NCBI RefSeq assembly: GCF_003585765.1
Contig: NZ_CP021235.1
Location: forward strand, 3,286,001 to 3,350,000
Direction of reading: 5' to 3'
Length of the DNA: 64,000 nt
DNA from: Pontibacter actiniarum
GTDB taxonomy: Bacteria > Bacteroidota > Bacteroidia > Cytophagales > Hymenobacteraceae
Shown: positions 38,807 to 48,149 of the stretch, one piece after another
Layout of the letters: the number at the start of each line of letters is the position of its first letter
Position numbering within the stretch: the stretch's first letter is position 1
The notes under the pieces: generated by a model
Seen by the model: only the letters and a program-made list of their open reading frames with translations
The model's database searches: none
What the model was told of the DNA's origin: nothing
Made by a program: the position numbers and the translations under genes

Positions 38807-39400
38807 GTGTCATCTGTTTTTTCTACCTACATCGAGCTGGGGTTTCACCACATCTTCGACTTCAAGGCGTACGACCACATGCTTTTCCTGCTGGCCCTGA
38901 GCGCAATTTACACCCTGCAGGACTGGCGCAAGGTGATTGCCCTGGTCACCAGCTTCACCATCGGGCACAGCATTACCCTGGCGTTGGCGACCTTCAAGAT
39001 CATCCAGTTCGACACGGCACTTATCGAGTTCCTGATACCGGTAACCATCCTTCTCACCTGCGTTACCAATTTCTTTAAGCTGAAGGGCGCCGCCGCCAAA
39101 CAGCCTACCATCTTTTCGCTGCACAACCTGATGGCGGTCTTTTTCGGGCTGATCCACGGGATGGGTTTCTCAAACTTCCTGCGGCAGATGCTCGGGCGCA
39201 ACGGCAACATCTGGCAGCAGCTGCTGGCCTTTAACATCGGCATTGAGCTGGGCCAGCTCCTGATCGTAGGCATCATTCTTGTACTAGGCTTCCTGGCTAT
39301 GCACCTTTTCAGGGCAAAAAAACGCGACTGGATCATGGTTTTGTCCAGTGCGGCAGCTGGCATCTCCTTGATTTTGATGATGGAAACCAGTATATTTTAG
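38807..39400 (+). CDS. HupE/UreJ family membrane protein
   Basis: A 197-residue protein with about six hydrophobic helices. Sequence such as FHHIFDFKAYDHMLFLLALS, TSFTIGHSITLALA and FFGLIHGMGFSNFLR, with conserved His residues in or beside helices, matches the HupE/UreJ_2 family of putative nickel/cobalt or metal-related transporters. The start codon is GTG at 38807. The M1 peptidase follows after 67 bp on the same strand, so a two-gene unit supplying metal to, or membrane context for, a metallopeptidase is possible but speculative. Confidence 0.8.
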   Translation: MSSVFSTYIELGFHHIFDFKAYDHMLFLLALSAIYTLQDWRKVIALVTSFTIGHSITLALATFKIIQFDTALIEFLIPVTILLTCVTNFFKLKGAAAKQPTIFSLHNLMAVFFGLIHGMGFSNFLRQMLGRNGNIWQQLLAFNIGIELGQLLIVGIILVLGFLAMHLFRAKKRDWIMVLSSAAAGISLILMMETSIF

Positions 39401-39467
39401 CGTTTATACACGCACTGTAGCAACTATTACTTTTACAACCATAGCAATCTACCTTAACCGAAACCAC

Positions 39468-41792
39468 ATGAGGAAATTTATAGCAGGTTTGGCGATGGCT
39501 GGCTTGGTGGCAGGCCCGTTAGCGGCACTGGCACAGGACACCAAATTCGCCCAACTGGGGCAGGAGTTGCCGACACCGAACACCTACCGCACCGCATCGG
39601 GTGCGCCGGGGCATCAGTACTGGCAGCAACGAGCCGATTATACTATAAAAGTGGAGCTGGACGATACCAACCAATCCATCACCGGCTCTGAAACCATCAA
39701 CTACACCAACAACTCACCGGATGTACTGAGCTACGTGTGGGTGCAGCTGGACCAGAACATCTTCGAGCCGAACTCCATGAGCAACCTGACGCGCACGGCG
39801 GAGCTGCAGAAGGATATACCGCTGCGCGCCGTGGAGTACATGACGCGTGAGAAGTTTGACGGCGGCTTTAAGATCAGCAAGGTAACCGACCGCAGCGGCA
39901 AACCGCTGCACTACACCATCAACAACACCATGATGCGTGTAGACCTGCCTTCGCCGCTGAAGCCAAACCAGAGCTTCTCCTTCAACATCGACTGGAAGCA
40001 CAACATCAACAACCAGAAAACACTGGGCGGCCGCTCTGGCTACGAGTACTTTCCGGAAGATGACAACTACCTGTACGAGATGGCGCAGTGGTTCCCCCGC
40101 ATGGCCGTGTATGACGACGTGAACGGGTGGCAGCACAAGCAGTTTCTGGGCAGCGGTGAGTTTGCCCTGCCTTTCGGCGACTACAAAGTAAGCATTACCG
40201 TGCCTGCCGACCACGTGGTGGCCGGCACCGGCGAACTGCAGAACGCCAGTCAGGTACTTACCTCTACACAGCAGAAGCGCTGGGCACAAGCCGCCAAAAG
40301 CGATAAGCCGGTGGTAATTGTAACGCAGGAAGAAGCGACGAAAGCCGAAAAGGACAAAGCCACAAACAAGAAAACCTGGGTATACCAGGCCGATAACGTG
40401 CGCGATTTCGCATGGGCCAGCTCCCGCAAGTTTATCTGGGATGCCATGAACGTGAACGTGGGCGGCAAAAACGTACTGGCCATGTCTTACTACCCGAAAG
40501 AGGCGAACCCGCTTTGGGGGCAGTACTCTACCGAGGCGGTAGGCCACACCCTGAAAACTTACTCAAAGCACACCATTGACTACCCTTATCCGGTGGCGAT
40601 TTCGGTACACGGCCCGGTAGGCGGCATGGAGTACCCGATGCTGTCGTTTAACGGCTATCGCCCGGAGGCTGACGGCACTTACTCTGACCGCACCAAGTAC
40701 GGCCTGATCTCAGTGATTATCCACGAGGTAGGGCACAACTTCTTCCCGATGATCATCAACTCCGATGAGCGCCAGTGGACGTGGATGGACGAAGGCCTGA
40801 ACACCTTTATGCAGTACCTTTCGGAGCAGGAATGGGAACGCAACTACCCATCGCGCCGCGGCGAACCGCAGGATATCGTAGAGTACATGAAAAGCGCCCC
40901 GAACACCATGGTGCCGATCATGACCAACTCAGAGTCTGTGCTGCAGTTCGGCAACAACGCTTACGGCAAGCCTGCCACAGCCCTGAACATCCTGCGCGAA
41001 ACCGTAATGGGCCGCGAACTGTTCGACTACGCGTTTAAGGAGTATGCCAACCGCTGGGCCTTTAAGCACCCGATGCCGGCCGACTTCTTCCGCACGATGG
41101 AAGATGCCTCCGGCGTGGACCTGGACTGGTTCTGGAGAGGCTGGTTCTACACCACCGACCACACCGACATTGCCATTGACGACGTAAAATGGTACACAAT
41201 CGACTCGCAGGACCCTGCTTTTGTGAATGCACAGGTGCGTGAGCAGCAGAACAAGGCTCCTAAGACCCTCTCGCAGCAGCGCAACCTGAAGGACATCCCG
41301 AAAACGCTGGTGGAGATGAAGCCGCAGCTGAAGGACTTCTACAACAGCTATGATCCGCTGGCGACAACTGCCGCCGATGAGCAGAGCTACAAGCAGTTTA
41401 TGAGCCAGCTGACGCCGGAGCAAAAAGAGACCCTGAACTCAGGCCTGAACTTCTACGAGGTGGGCTTCAAGAACCAGGGAGGCCTGGTAATGCCGCTGAT
41501 TGTACGCATGCAGTATGAGGACGGCTCAGAGGAAGTTGTGAACATCCCGGCCGAGATCTGGCGCTACAACAACGAAGAGATCACCAAGGTGTTTATTACG
41601 GAAAAGCCGGTAGTAAACTTTGAGCTGGACCCGTACCTGCAGACGGCAGACACGGACCTGTCGAACAACTACTTCCCTCGCCGCATGGCTCCGTCTCGCT
41701 TTGAGATTTTCCAGCAGCAGAAAGACAATAAAAACCCAATGCAGCGCGAGCGCGCTACCAGCAGCCGCAACACCACCAGCGGCGGCAGGTAG
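39468..41792 (+). CDS. M1 family zinc aminopeptidase, exported
   Basis: A 774-residue metallopeptidase. A signal peptide ends near LAALAQD (residue ~23). The exopeptidase recognition region is GPVGGMEYPML near residue 380, and the zinc site HEVGH is at residues 419-423 with the third ligand E442 in TWMDEGLNTF (HExxH-18-E spacing). The N-terminal part is the M1 beta-domain and the C-terminal part is helical with a Gln-rich tail (FEIFQQQKDNKNPMQ). It cleaves N-terminal residues from peptides in the periplasm or outside. It probably forms a unit with the upstream HupE/UreJ gene. Confidence 0.93.
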   Translation: MRKFIAGLAMAGLVAGPLAALAQDTKFAQLGQELPTPNTYRTASGAPGHQYWQQRADYTIKVELDDTNQSITGSETINYTNNSPDVLSYVWVQLDQNIFEPNSMSNLTRTAELQKDIPLRAVEYMTREKFDGGFKISKVTDRSGKPLHYTINNTMMRVDLPSPLKPNQSFSFNIDWKHNINNQKTLGGRSGYEYFPEDDNYLYEMAQWFPRMAVYDDVNGWQHKQFLGSGEFALPFGDYKVSITVPADHVVAGTGELQNASQVLTSTQQKRWAQAAKSDKPVVIVTQEEATKAEKDKATNKKTWVYQADNVRDFAWASSRKFIWDAMNVNVGGKNVLAMSYYPKEANPLWGQYSTEAVGHTLKTYSKHTIDYPYPVAISVHGPVGGMEYPMLSFNGYRPEADGTYSDRTKYGLISVIIHEVGHNFFPMIINSDERQWTWMDEGLNTFMQYLSEQEWERNYPSRRGEPQDIVEYMKSAPNTMVPIMTNSESVLQFGNNAYGKPATALNILRETVMGRELFDYAFKEYANRWAFKHPMPADFFRTMEDASGVDLDWFWRGWFYTTDHTDIAIDDVKWYTIDSQDPAFVNAQVREQQNKAPKTLSQQRNLKDIPKTLVEMKPQLKDFYNSYDPLATTAADEQSYKQFMSQLTPEQKETLNSGLNFYEVGFKNQGGLVMPLIVRMQYEDGSEEVVNIPAEIWRYNNEEITKVFITEKPVVNFELDPYLQTADTDLSNNYFPRRMAPSRFEIFQQQKDNKNPMQRERATSSRNTTSGGR

Positions 41793-41805
41793 TTTATACT
41801 TCCGA

Positions 41806-41860
41806 CGGCAAAACAAAAAAGGCCTGCAGGACAAACCTGCAGGCCTTTTTTGTTTTGCCG
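41806..41860. terminator. Long perfect bidirectional terminator
   Basis: Arms of 25 bases (41806-41830 and 41836-41860) are perfectly complementary, with a 5-nt loop and a run of six T. It separates the convergent M1 peptidase and NDH-2 genes and serves both. Confidence 0.88.
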
Positions 41861-41877
41861 TAGCCCTGGTGCGCCGC

Positions 41878-43224
41878 TTAATCCGCGTCGTACTTCTCGA
41901 AGAACTTACGTTTAGAGCGCTCGTCCCGACGGTAGAAAGGGCGAATGATCAGCCGGGTGCCGTTCTCATAGGTAAAGAACTTATACACCCAGTTGCTGAG
42001 CACGACCAGTTTGTTACGGAAGCCCACTAATGCCATCACGTGCACAAAGAGCCAGATAAACCAGGCCAGAAAGCCCCCGAAGTGTGTGTTCCCCGGCAGG
42101 TCGGCAACGGCGCGGTTACGCCCGATAATAGCCAGGGAGCCTTTGTCTTTGTACTTAAACGGCTCCGGCTGTTCGTTGCGCAGGATGCGCTTCAGGTTCT
42201 TGCCCAGCAGCTTGCCCTGCTGAATCGCCGGCTGCGCCACCCCCGGGTGCCCTTTCGGGTACTCCGGCGTCTTCATGAAGGCAATGTCGCCGATGGCAAA
42301 GATGTTATCGAAGCCCAGCACCTGGTTGTATTCGTTTACCAGGATGCGCCCCCGCTCCACCGACGTCTCAGGGAGGCCGTCTATTAGGGCTCCGGCTACA
42401 CCGGCAGCCCAGATGAGCGTGTTGGTTTCGATCTGGTCCCCGCTTTTGAACGTAGCCACCTGCCCGTCGTAAGATTGTACCAGCGTGCCCAGCCTCATGT
42501 CTACCCCCAGCTCCTTCAGGTATTTATAGGTCTTTGCGCTGGCCTCCTCCGACATGGGCGGCAGCACGCGGTCCATGCCCTCCACCAGGATGATCTTCAT
42601 CTGGTTAAAGTCCAGGCTCGGGTAGTCTGTGGGCAGCACGTGCTTGCGCATTTCGGCCAGGGCACCGGCTAGCTCCACCCCTGTTGGGCCTCCGCCCACA
42701 ATCACAAAGTTCATCAGGCTGCGCCGGGTGGCCGGGTCCTTGGTCATGTTGGCCTGCTCAAAGCACTGCAGCACCTGGCTGCGCAGGTTCAGCGCCTCCG
42801 GCACCTGCTTGAGCGGGAAAGCAAACTTCTTGATCTGGTCGTTGCCGAAGTAGTTTGGCTTGGTGCCCGTGGCAATCACCAGGTAATCGTAGGCAATGTC
42901 TCCGATGATGGTAGACACGGTTTTTGTCTCCGGGTGAACCTGTGTTACCTTCACCAGGCGGAAGTGAAAGTCTTCGTAGTCGTCGGAGCCGAACATCTTG
43001 CGGAGCGGCTCCGCGATGGAGTCGGGCTCCAGGCCGCCCGTGGCCACCTGGTAGAGCAGTGGCCAGAAGCCGTGGTAGTTCTGCCTGTCAAACATCACCA
43101 CCTGAAAATCCTTGCCCGATAACTTCTTAGCGAGGTTTATACCCCCAAAGCCCCCGCCAATGATAACGACGCGCGGCTTTGTGGTATCCGGTATATTAAG
43201 GGATAATTGTTCTGGTTCAAGCAT
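41878..43224 (-). CDS. ndh: Type II NADH dehydrogenase (NDH-2)
   Basis: A 448-residue FAD enzyme that oxidises NADH and reduces quinone without pumping protons, bound to the inner face of the membrane. FAD-binding motif VVIIGGGFGGINLAKKL near residue 20, NADH-binding motif FVIVGGGPTGVELAGALAEM near residue 175, and the second FAD site NIFAIGDIAF near residue 310. A C-terminal amphipathic/hydrophobic part (FLAWFIWLFVHVMALVGF) fits membrane attachment. With complex I in the same window, the cell has both energy-conserving and bypass routes. Confidence 0.92.
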   Translation of the reverse strand: MLEPEQLSLNIPDTTKPRVVIIGGGFGGINLAKKLSGKDFQVVMFDRQNYHGFWPLLYQVATGGLEPDSIAEPLRKMFGSDDYEDFHFRLVKVTQVHPETKTVSTIIGDIAYDYLVIATGTKPNYFGNDQIKKFAFPLKQVPEALNLRSQVLQCFEQANMTKDPATRRSLMNFVIVGGGPTGVELAGALAEMRKHVLPTDYPSLDFNQMKIILVEGMDRVLPPMSEEASAKTYKYLKELGVDMRLGTLVQSYDGQVATFKSGDQIETNTLIWAAGVAGALIDGLPETSVERGRILVNEYNQVLGFDNIFAIGDIAFMKTPEYPKGHPGVAQPAIQQGKLLGKNLKRILRNEQPEPFKYKDKGSLAIIGRNRAVADLPGNTHFGGFLAWFIWLFVHVMALVGFRNKLVVLSNWVYKFFTYENGTRLIIRPFYRRDERSKRKFFEKYDAD

Positions 43225-43431
43225 AGTATGATCTGTTTAGTGTTGGCAACGGCAAGGCCAATAGAATGACACCGTCGCATTGTAATGTATACGCAAAACA
43301 CTACATTGGCAAATAACGCAGCGCACATTTGTTAGTTGCCAAAAGCCTCCTGCAGCGCACTGCAGCGGCACAAATCATACTTATGGATGCATGCCGGACG
43401 GCAAGCAAATTGCACACCGCGGGCGCCGGGT

Positions 43432-44118
43432 TCAGTTGCCGCTCTTTTTAAAGTCGCCGTTCAGCAGCGACTTCAGCAGGCCGGGGATGGCCATCATGTT
43501 AACCTGCGACGGGAACATGTAGCGGTTTTGCTGCAGCTGTACCTGCTGCTGGTTCCAGAAGCGGAAGTTCTGGGCATCGCTCATCGGGGTTATCCGGGCC
43601 AGCTCGTCGAGGTAGCGCGGGTCCAGGCTCTTGGTCAGGATGGCGTTGCCGGGCTCCGGTATCCGCACGTTTGCCACCGCCTCCTTAAAGTCGCGCTCGG
43701 TCGCCCAGGGGAACACGTCTACCGTTGGCAGCTCGGTCGGGTCTTCCTGCATCTGCATAATAATGGAGTAGCTCTGGCTCTCGTAGTCCTGCGGGATGAT
43801 GAGGTACTGCGGCTTAAAGCCAAGGGAGTTAAAAAGCACGCTGTCGCCGGCCAGCACCGGCGTGGAGAAATAGCCGTATTCGTTGGTGATCGTGCCTCGC
43901 GTAGTGCCCGGCACATACACGCCGGCCCCGGCCACTCCGTAGAGGCTGTCACCGGTGGCCACAAAGCCCGACAGCTGCACCACACGCTGCTTCGTCTGCG
44001 CCTGCGCCTGCCCTGGCATCAGCAGAAAGAGCAGCAGGCCCAGCAACGGAAACAGCATCCACTTTGGCAGTTGGGTAAGAGAAGCAGGCGTACGGAGGGA
44101 AAGCGTCATATGATACAA
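43432..44118 (-). CDS. Exported carboxypeptidase-regulatory-like domain protein
   Basis: A 228-residue protein with a signal peptide (MLFPLLGLLLFLLMPGQAQA) and then a single beta-sandwich of the CarboxypepD_reg-like type: VVQLSGFVATGDSLYGVAGA, VYVPGTTRGTITNEYGYFS, and LFNSLGFKPQ. The C-terminal ~100 residues are Gln/Asn-rich and not recognised. Such domains usually open SusC/TonB receptors, but here no barrel follows, so it is a stand-alone form. The third codon downstream (44109) is an equally good start. Divergent from the ArsR-type regulator. Confidence 0.7.
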   Translation of the reverse strand: MYHMTLSLRTPASLTQLPKWMLFPLLGLLLFLLMPGQAQAQTKQRVVQLSGFVATGDSLYGVAGAGVYVPGTTRGTITNEYGYFSTPVLAGDSVLFNSLGFKPQYLIIPQDYESQSYSIIMQMQEDPTELPTVDVFPWATERDFKEAVANVRIPEPGNAILTKSLDPRYLDELARITPMSDAQNFRFWNQQQVQLQQNRYMFPSQVNMMAIPGLLKSLLNGDFKKSGN

Positions 44119-44156
44119 TTATACTTATTTATTCTTTTATAGTAGCAGCTTTTGTC

Positions 44157-44164
44157 TAATTTTG
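44157..44164 (+). promoter_or_regulatory. -7 element of the ArsR-type regulator gene
   Basis: TAATTTTG matches TAnnTTTG and would start a transcript about 26 nt before the ATG at 44197. It supports that start over an in-frame codon at 44152 that overlaps the promoter. Confidence 0.5.
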
Positions 44165-44196
44165 TTCACACTGCCTGCCGCTACTACCTACACATT

Positions 44197-44583
44197 ATGA
44201 GACTAAAACACTTCAGTCTGGCCTTCGGACAGCAGGTGCTCAAAGCACTGGCCGATGAATCGAGGCTTCGCATCCTCCACCTGATTCTGCGCAACAAAGA
44301 GATGTGCACTTCGGACCTGGAGCAGGTGCTGGACTTCACACAGACCAAGACGTCGCGCCACCTTTCTTACCTGCGCAACGCCGGGCTGGTGGTGCCCCGA
44401 AAGCTCGACCAGTGGGTGTATTACTCCATCAAAGAGGAGGGCGCTGACTTCGTGAACCAGATTCTGGCGTACATGGAGCGCGACACCACCCTGCAAAAAG
44501 ACCAGGAGGTGTATGAAATACTGCACTCCAACCGCGAGCTGGCGGTGACCAAACTACAGAACCGGCGCTGGACCACGATCTAA
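44197..44583 (+). CDS. ArsR-family winged-helix transcriptional regulator
   Basis: A 128-residue DNA-binding protein: FGQQVLKALADESRLRILHL is the opening helix pair of ArsR regulators, and SDLEQVLDFTQTKTSRHLSY followed by LRNAGLVVPRKLDQWVYYSI forms the recognition helix and wing. The metal-binding ELCVCD box is replaced by NKEMCTSDLEQ, which keeps one Cys, so classical arsenic or zinc sensing is doubtful. The target may be the divergent exported protein gene or the downstream nucleotidase; neither is proven. Confidence 0.88.
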   Translation: MRLKHFSLAFGQQVLKALADESRLRILHLILRNKEMCTSDLEQVLDFTQTKTSRHLSYLRNAGLVVPRKLDQWVYYSIKEEGADFVNQILAYMERDTTLQKDQEVYEILHSNRELAVTKLQNRRWTTI

Positions 44584-44716
44584 CAAGCTAAAGGCCACGC
44601 CAGGTATAACTCCCGAACCCGGCTTTTAGTATTACAGTTCCGCGCGGCCTCCCCTTCCGGGCTTGCCACAACATCCGGCCTGCTTGCCCGTTCTACATTT
44701 ACCTGACCCCGTTATC

Positions 44717-45424
44717 ATGCACATGAAGACATACACCCACATCCTCTTCGACCTGGACCACACGCTTTGGGACTTTGAGAAGAACTCCGAGGAAACGCTT
44801 TATACTTTGTACGACCAGTTTGAGCTTAGCAGGCACGGCAAGTTCGACTGCGACTCGTTTTACCGCAAGTATAAGTTCGTTAACACCCGCCTCTGGGACC
44901 TCTATAATAAAGGAAGAATTAACCAGAAGGAGCTGCGCGAGAACCGCTTCGTTAAAACGCTGCTCGGGTTGGGGCTGGCGGAGCATGAACTGCCGGAGGG
45001 CATAGCCGAAGCCTATATTGAGATGTGCCCGACCAAGACAGCGCTATTCCCCCATGCGCATGAGGTGCTGGCTTACCTGCAGCCGAAGTACGGCCTGCAC
45101 ATCATTACCAACGGGTTTAGGGAGGTGCAGCACGTAAAGATGAACTCCTCCAAGCTGCATGGCTACTTTCAGGAGGTGATTACGTCGGAGTGCTGCGGCT
45201 ATAAGAAGCCGGACCGCCGTATGTTTGAGCACCTGCTGGACCGCATAAAGGTGAAACCGGAGGACTGCCTGATGATCGGCGATAACTACGAATGCGATAT
45301 AGAGGGTGCCCGGGACGCCGGCATAGACCAGGTATACTTTATCCCGGAGAAGTCTAAAGGCCGCAAGCGCCCGGCTCCCACCTATGAGATCAGCTGCCTG
45401 AGCGAACTAAAGCAGATCCTGTAA
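44717..45424 (+). CDS. yjjG: YjjG-type HAD pyrimidine nucleotidase
   Basis: A 235-residue HAD phosphatase, likely a house-cleaning 5'-nucleotidase acting on non-canonical pyrimidine nucleotides. Motif I is FDLDHTLWDFEKNSEET, motif II is ITNGFREVQHVKM, the motif III Lys lies in CGYKKPDRRMFEH, and motif IV is MIGDNYECDIEGARDAG. Start: ATG at 44717 or 44723; upstream codons lack conserved sequence. It ends just before a strong shared terminator. Confidence 0.87.
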   Translation: MHMKTYTHILFDLDHTLWDFEKNSEETLYTLYDQFELSRHGKFDCDSFYRKYKFVNTRLWDLYNKGRINQKELRENRFVKTLLGLGLAEHELPEGIAEAYIEMCPTKTALFPHAHEVLAYLQPKYGLHIITNGFREVQHVKMNSSKLHGYFQEVITSECCGYKKPDRRMFEHLLDRIKVKPEDCLMIGDNYECDIEGARDAGIDQVYFIPEKSKGRKRPAPTYEISCLSELKQIL

Positions 45425-45439
45425 CCGGGCGGCCACATT

Positions 45440-45490
45440 CGGGCATAAAAAAAGGAGACAGATTAGCCCTGTCTCCTTTTTTTATGCCCG
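45440..45490. terminator. Shared bidirectional terminator
   Basis: A perfect 22-bp stem (45440-45461 with 45469-45490) containing seven A and seven T on the two arms, loop of 7 nt. It lies between the convergent nucleotidase gene and the following exported-protein gene. Confidence 0.88.
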
Positions 45491-45498
45491 ACCGGCAC

Positions 45499-45918
45499 TT
45501 AGTCTCTCACATTGCCCGCCGTCTCCAGCGCCCTGAACTCTGCCTGCATCACTTTAATCTTGGCCTTATCATCCAGAGTCAGCTGGCTCTCGAGGGTACC
45601 TTTCTTGCTATCCATCTTATCAAGCACGGCCTTCGCCTGCTGCCAGTCGGCATCGGACCAGCCGCTGTGCTGCGCGTGCGCATGCTCGAGCAGCGAAATG
45701 TACGCCGAGCGCAGGTTATAGGCCGAAAGCATGTCAATGTTGGCATACGGGCCCAGCAGCTTCTTCTGCCACTGCTGCATGGTGTCCTGCGACGCAGCCT
45801 TCTTTAAAGAAGATGCGGGGGCGTCAGCGAACGTATAATGGGCGGCCTCTGCGGCAAAAGAAAATGCCAGCGCGCCGATCAGCAGCACTTTGGCGTATGT
45901 GGTATGGGGATTTCTCAT
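45499..45918 (-). CDS. Small exported protein of unknown function
   Basis: A 139-residue protein with a signal peptide (VLLIGALAFSFAAEAA) and a mainly helical, charged mature part (MQQWQKKLLGPYANIDMLSA, DDKAKIKVMQAEFRALETAG). No family is recognised. The frame continues 86 codons upstream, but that stretch is not protein-like and the ATG at 45916-45918 directly precedes the signal peptide. It converges on the nucleotidase gene and is divergent from pruA. Confidence 0.65.
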   Translation of the reverse strand: MRNPHTTYAKVLLIGALAFSFAAEAAHYTFADAPASSLKKAASQDTMQQWQKKLLGPYANIDMLSAYNLRSAYISLLEHAHAQHSGWSDADWQQAKAVLDKMDSKKGTLESQLTLDDKAKIKVMQAEFRALETAGNVRD

Positions 45919-46287
45919 AGTCAGTGTATTAAATGCGGCGCTGTATCCGACAGCGCAAAAACTCATAGGTACAAATATCGGTCCTAAGTCATCACAAGCT
46001 GAAAATAAAAATGTTACGGAGCGGCAAACCCCGTACGTTCGGCTCCTCTGGCCCTGCCCCTCCGTTAGTGGCCTACCCTGGCGGCAGCTGTGCACGGCGG
46101 GGGTGCAACAGGAAACCCACAGGCCAAAAGGCGGCTCAAACACGGCAGAAAGGCGATCTGGCAGGCAACTGCCCAAACCCCTCCCCCTTCATGCAGCAAA
46201 ATCAAATTATAACCTTACCTTTGTTAGGGTACCCTCCGTAGAGGTACCAAGAGAATCATCTATTTTAAATCTGTAACTATAACGTAA
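45919..46287. other. Divergent intergenic region upstream of pruA
   Basis: 369 bases holding a TAnnTTTG element for pruA (listed separately) and, on the minus strand near 45975, GATATTTG, one base off that consensus, as a possible promoter for the small exported protein. No gene was seen. Confidence 0.5.
46216..46223 (+). promoter_or_regulatory. -7 element of pruA
   Basis: TACCTTTG matches TAnnTTTG. The transcript would carry a leader of roughly 58 nt. No clear -33 TTTG is present. Confidence 0.45.
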
Positions 46288-47922
46288 ATGGCAACCGGAT
46301 TTTTTAGAGTACCAACCCCTGTTAACGAACCCGTAAAGTCTTACGCTCCTGGCTCACCTGAAAAGGAGAGCCTGCTGCGCACCTATAAAGAGCTCAAGTC
46401 GAAGCAGCTGGATGTGCCCATGTACATTGGCGGCGACAAAGTTTACACCGATAACAAGCAGCCGATGCTGCAGCCGCACGACCACCAGCACATCCTGGGC
46501 CACTTCAGCGAAGGCGACGCGTCCCACGTGGAACAAGCCATCAACGCGGCGCTGGCAGCCCGCGAAGACTGGGCAAACATGAGCTGGGAGCACCGCGCCA
46601 GCATTTTCCTGAAAGCCGCCGACCTGCTGGCCGGCCCCTGGAGGGACAGGCTGAACGCAGCCACCATGCTGGGCCAGTCTAAAAACGCCTACCAGGCGGA
46701 GATCGACTCTGCCTGCGAACTGGTGGATTTCCTGCGCTTTAACGTGCACTACATGACCGAGATCTACCAGATGCAGCCGGAGTCTTCGCCGGGCGTTTGG
46801 AACCGTATGGAGCACCGCCCGCTCGAGGGTTTCGTGTTCGCCCTGACGCCGTTTAACTTCACCGCCATCGCCGGCAACCTGCCTTCCTGCGTTGCCATGA
46901 TGGGTAACGTGGTGGTTTGGAAGCCAGCACACACGCAGATCTACGCGGCGCACATGATCATGGAGCTGTTCCGCGAAGCAGGCCTGCCTGACGGTGTTAT
47001 CAACCTGGTTTACGTAGATGGCCCTACCACCGGAGACGTGGTTTTCGGCCACTCTGACTTCGCCGGCATCCACTTTACCGGTAGCACAGGCGTGTTCCAG
47101 AACATCTGGAAGACCATTGGCAACAACATCCACAAGTATAAATCCTACCCACGCATTGTAGGCGAAACCGGCGGTAAAGACTTTATACTTGCGCACAGGT
47201 CTGCCAACGCCAAGGCACTGGCAACAGCCATCTCCCGCGGCGCGTTCGAGTTCCAGGGCCAGAAGTGCTCTGCCGCCTCGCGGGCCTACATCCCAAGCAA
47301 CCTTTGGGAAGAGGTAAAAGGCTATGTGATCGAGGACCTGAAGTCGTTTAAGATGGGCGCACCGGAGGATTTCTCGAACTTCATTAACGCCGTGATCGAC
47401 GAGAAGTCTTTCGACAAGATCGCTCGCTACATCGACGGCGCGAAGGAAAGCAACGAGGTGGAGATTATCGCCGGCGGTAACTACGACAAGTCCAAAGGCT
47501 ACTTTATTGAGCCGACGGTGCTGCTGTCGCACAACCCGCAGTACACCACCATGTGCGAGGAGATCTTCGGGCCGGTTATCACCATCTACGTGTACGACGA
47601 GAACAACTTCGACGACACGCTGGAGCTGGTAAACAGCACATCGCCGTACGCCCTGACGGGAGCCATCTTCAGCCAGGACCGCTACATTATTGACTACGCC
47701 ACGAAGAAGCTCGACCAGGCGGCCGGCAACTTCTACATCAACGATAAGCCGACAGGCGCCGTGGTGGGCCAGCAGCCATTCGGTGGCGCGCGCGCTTCCG
47801 GCACAAACGACAAGGCCGGTTCCATGCTGAACCTGCTGCGCTGGGTGTCTGCCCGCTCTATCAAAGAAACCTTCGTTCCGCCGGTAGACTACCGCTACCC
47901 GTTCCTGGGCGAGAACAAGTAA
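46288..47922 (+). CDS. pruA: 1-pyrroline-5-carboxylate dehydrogenase
   Basis: A 544-residue aldehyde dehydrogenase that oxidises glutamate semialdehyde to glutamate with NAD+, the second step of proline degradation. The catalytic Cys lies in FEFQGQKCSAASRAY near residue 326 and the general-base Glu in IVGETGGKDFIL near residue 292. The C-terminal QPFGGARASGTNDKAG and the long N-terminal extension are typical of stand-alone PruA. No proline dehydrogenase gene is adjacent. It is monocistronic, with its own promoter element and terminator. Confidence 0.95.
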   Translation: MATGFFRVPTPVNEPVKSYAPGSPEKESLLRTYKELKSKQLDVPMYIGGDKVYTDNKQPMLQPHDHQHILGHFSEGDASHVEQAINAALAAREDWANMSWEHRASIFLKAADLLAGPWRDRLNAATMLGQSKNAYQAEIDSACELVDFLRFNVHYMTEIYQMQPESSPGVWNRMEHRPLEGFVFALTPFNFTAIAGNLPSCVAMMGNVVVWKPAHTQIYAAHMIMELFREAGLPDGVINLVYVDGPTTGDVVFGHSDFAGIHFTGSTGVFQNIWKTIGNNIHKYKSYPRIVGETGGKDFILAHRSANAKALATAISRGAFEFQGQKCSAASRAYIPSNLWEEVKGYVIEDLKSFKMGAPEDFSNFINAVIDEKSFDKIARYIDGAKESNEVEIIAGGNYDKSKGYFIEPTVLLSHNPQYTTMCEEIFGPVITIYVYDENNFDDTLELVNSTSPYALTGAIFSQDRYIIDYATKKLDQAAGNFYINDKPTGAVVGQQPFGGARASGTNDKAGSMLNLLRWVSARSIKETFVPPVDYRYPFLGENK

Positions 47923-47949
47923 TATACACCGCTGAAAAACAGCTGTAAC

Positions 47950-47981
47950 AGAGGCCGCGTTCTGCAGAGGACGCGGCCTCT
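47950..47981 (+). terminator. Terminator after pruA
   Basis: AGAGGCCGCGT and ACGCGGCCTCT form a perfect 11-bp stem with a 10-nt loop; the T-tract is short. Confidence 0.6.
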
Positions 47982-48087
47982 TGCGTTGAAAGATGTATAA
48001 ACACACTTTTGTTATTTAGAATCGATAAAAATAACCTCTATCCCCCAAAACACCTCGCTGGCAGCGTGTTTTACACCTATGGTATAC

Positions 48088-48119
48088 TTTTGATTGTTGA
48101 TGATTTATACCTAATTTTG
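48088..48119 (+). promoter_or_regulatory. Promoter of the nuo operon
   Basis: TTTTG at 48088-48092 and TAATTTTG at 48112-48119 are separated by 19 nt, matching the Bacteroidota -33/-7 promoter (TTTG, 19-21 nt, TAnnTTTG). The leader before the nuoA ATG would be about 25 nt. It is the only site in the window where both boxes fit. Confidence 0.65.
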
Positions 48120-48149
48120 CTCTCTAATTTAAGAAAGCACGAAAGAGTT

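Noticed and set aside
38807-41792. A urease or hydrogenase cluster suggested by the HupE/UreJ gene
   Set aside because: No urease or hydrogenase structural or accessory gene is nearby; the only neighbour on the strand is an M1 peptidase.
46354-48006. A long open frame antisense to pruA
   Set aside because: It exactly shadows a well-recognised enzyme gene; GC-rich third positions leave the opposite strand free of stops. Its translation is low-complexity and matches no family. The same holds for 3944-5050 and 14786-15853.
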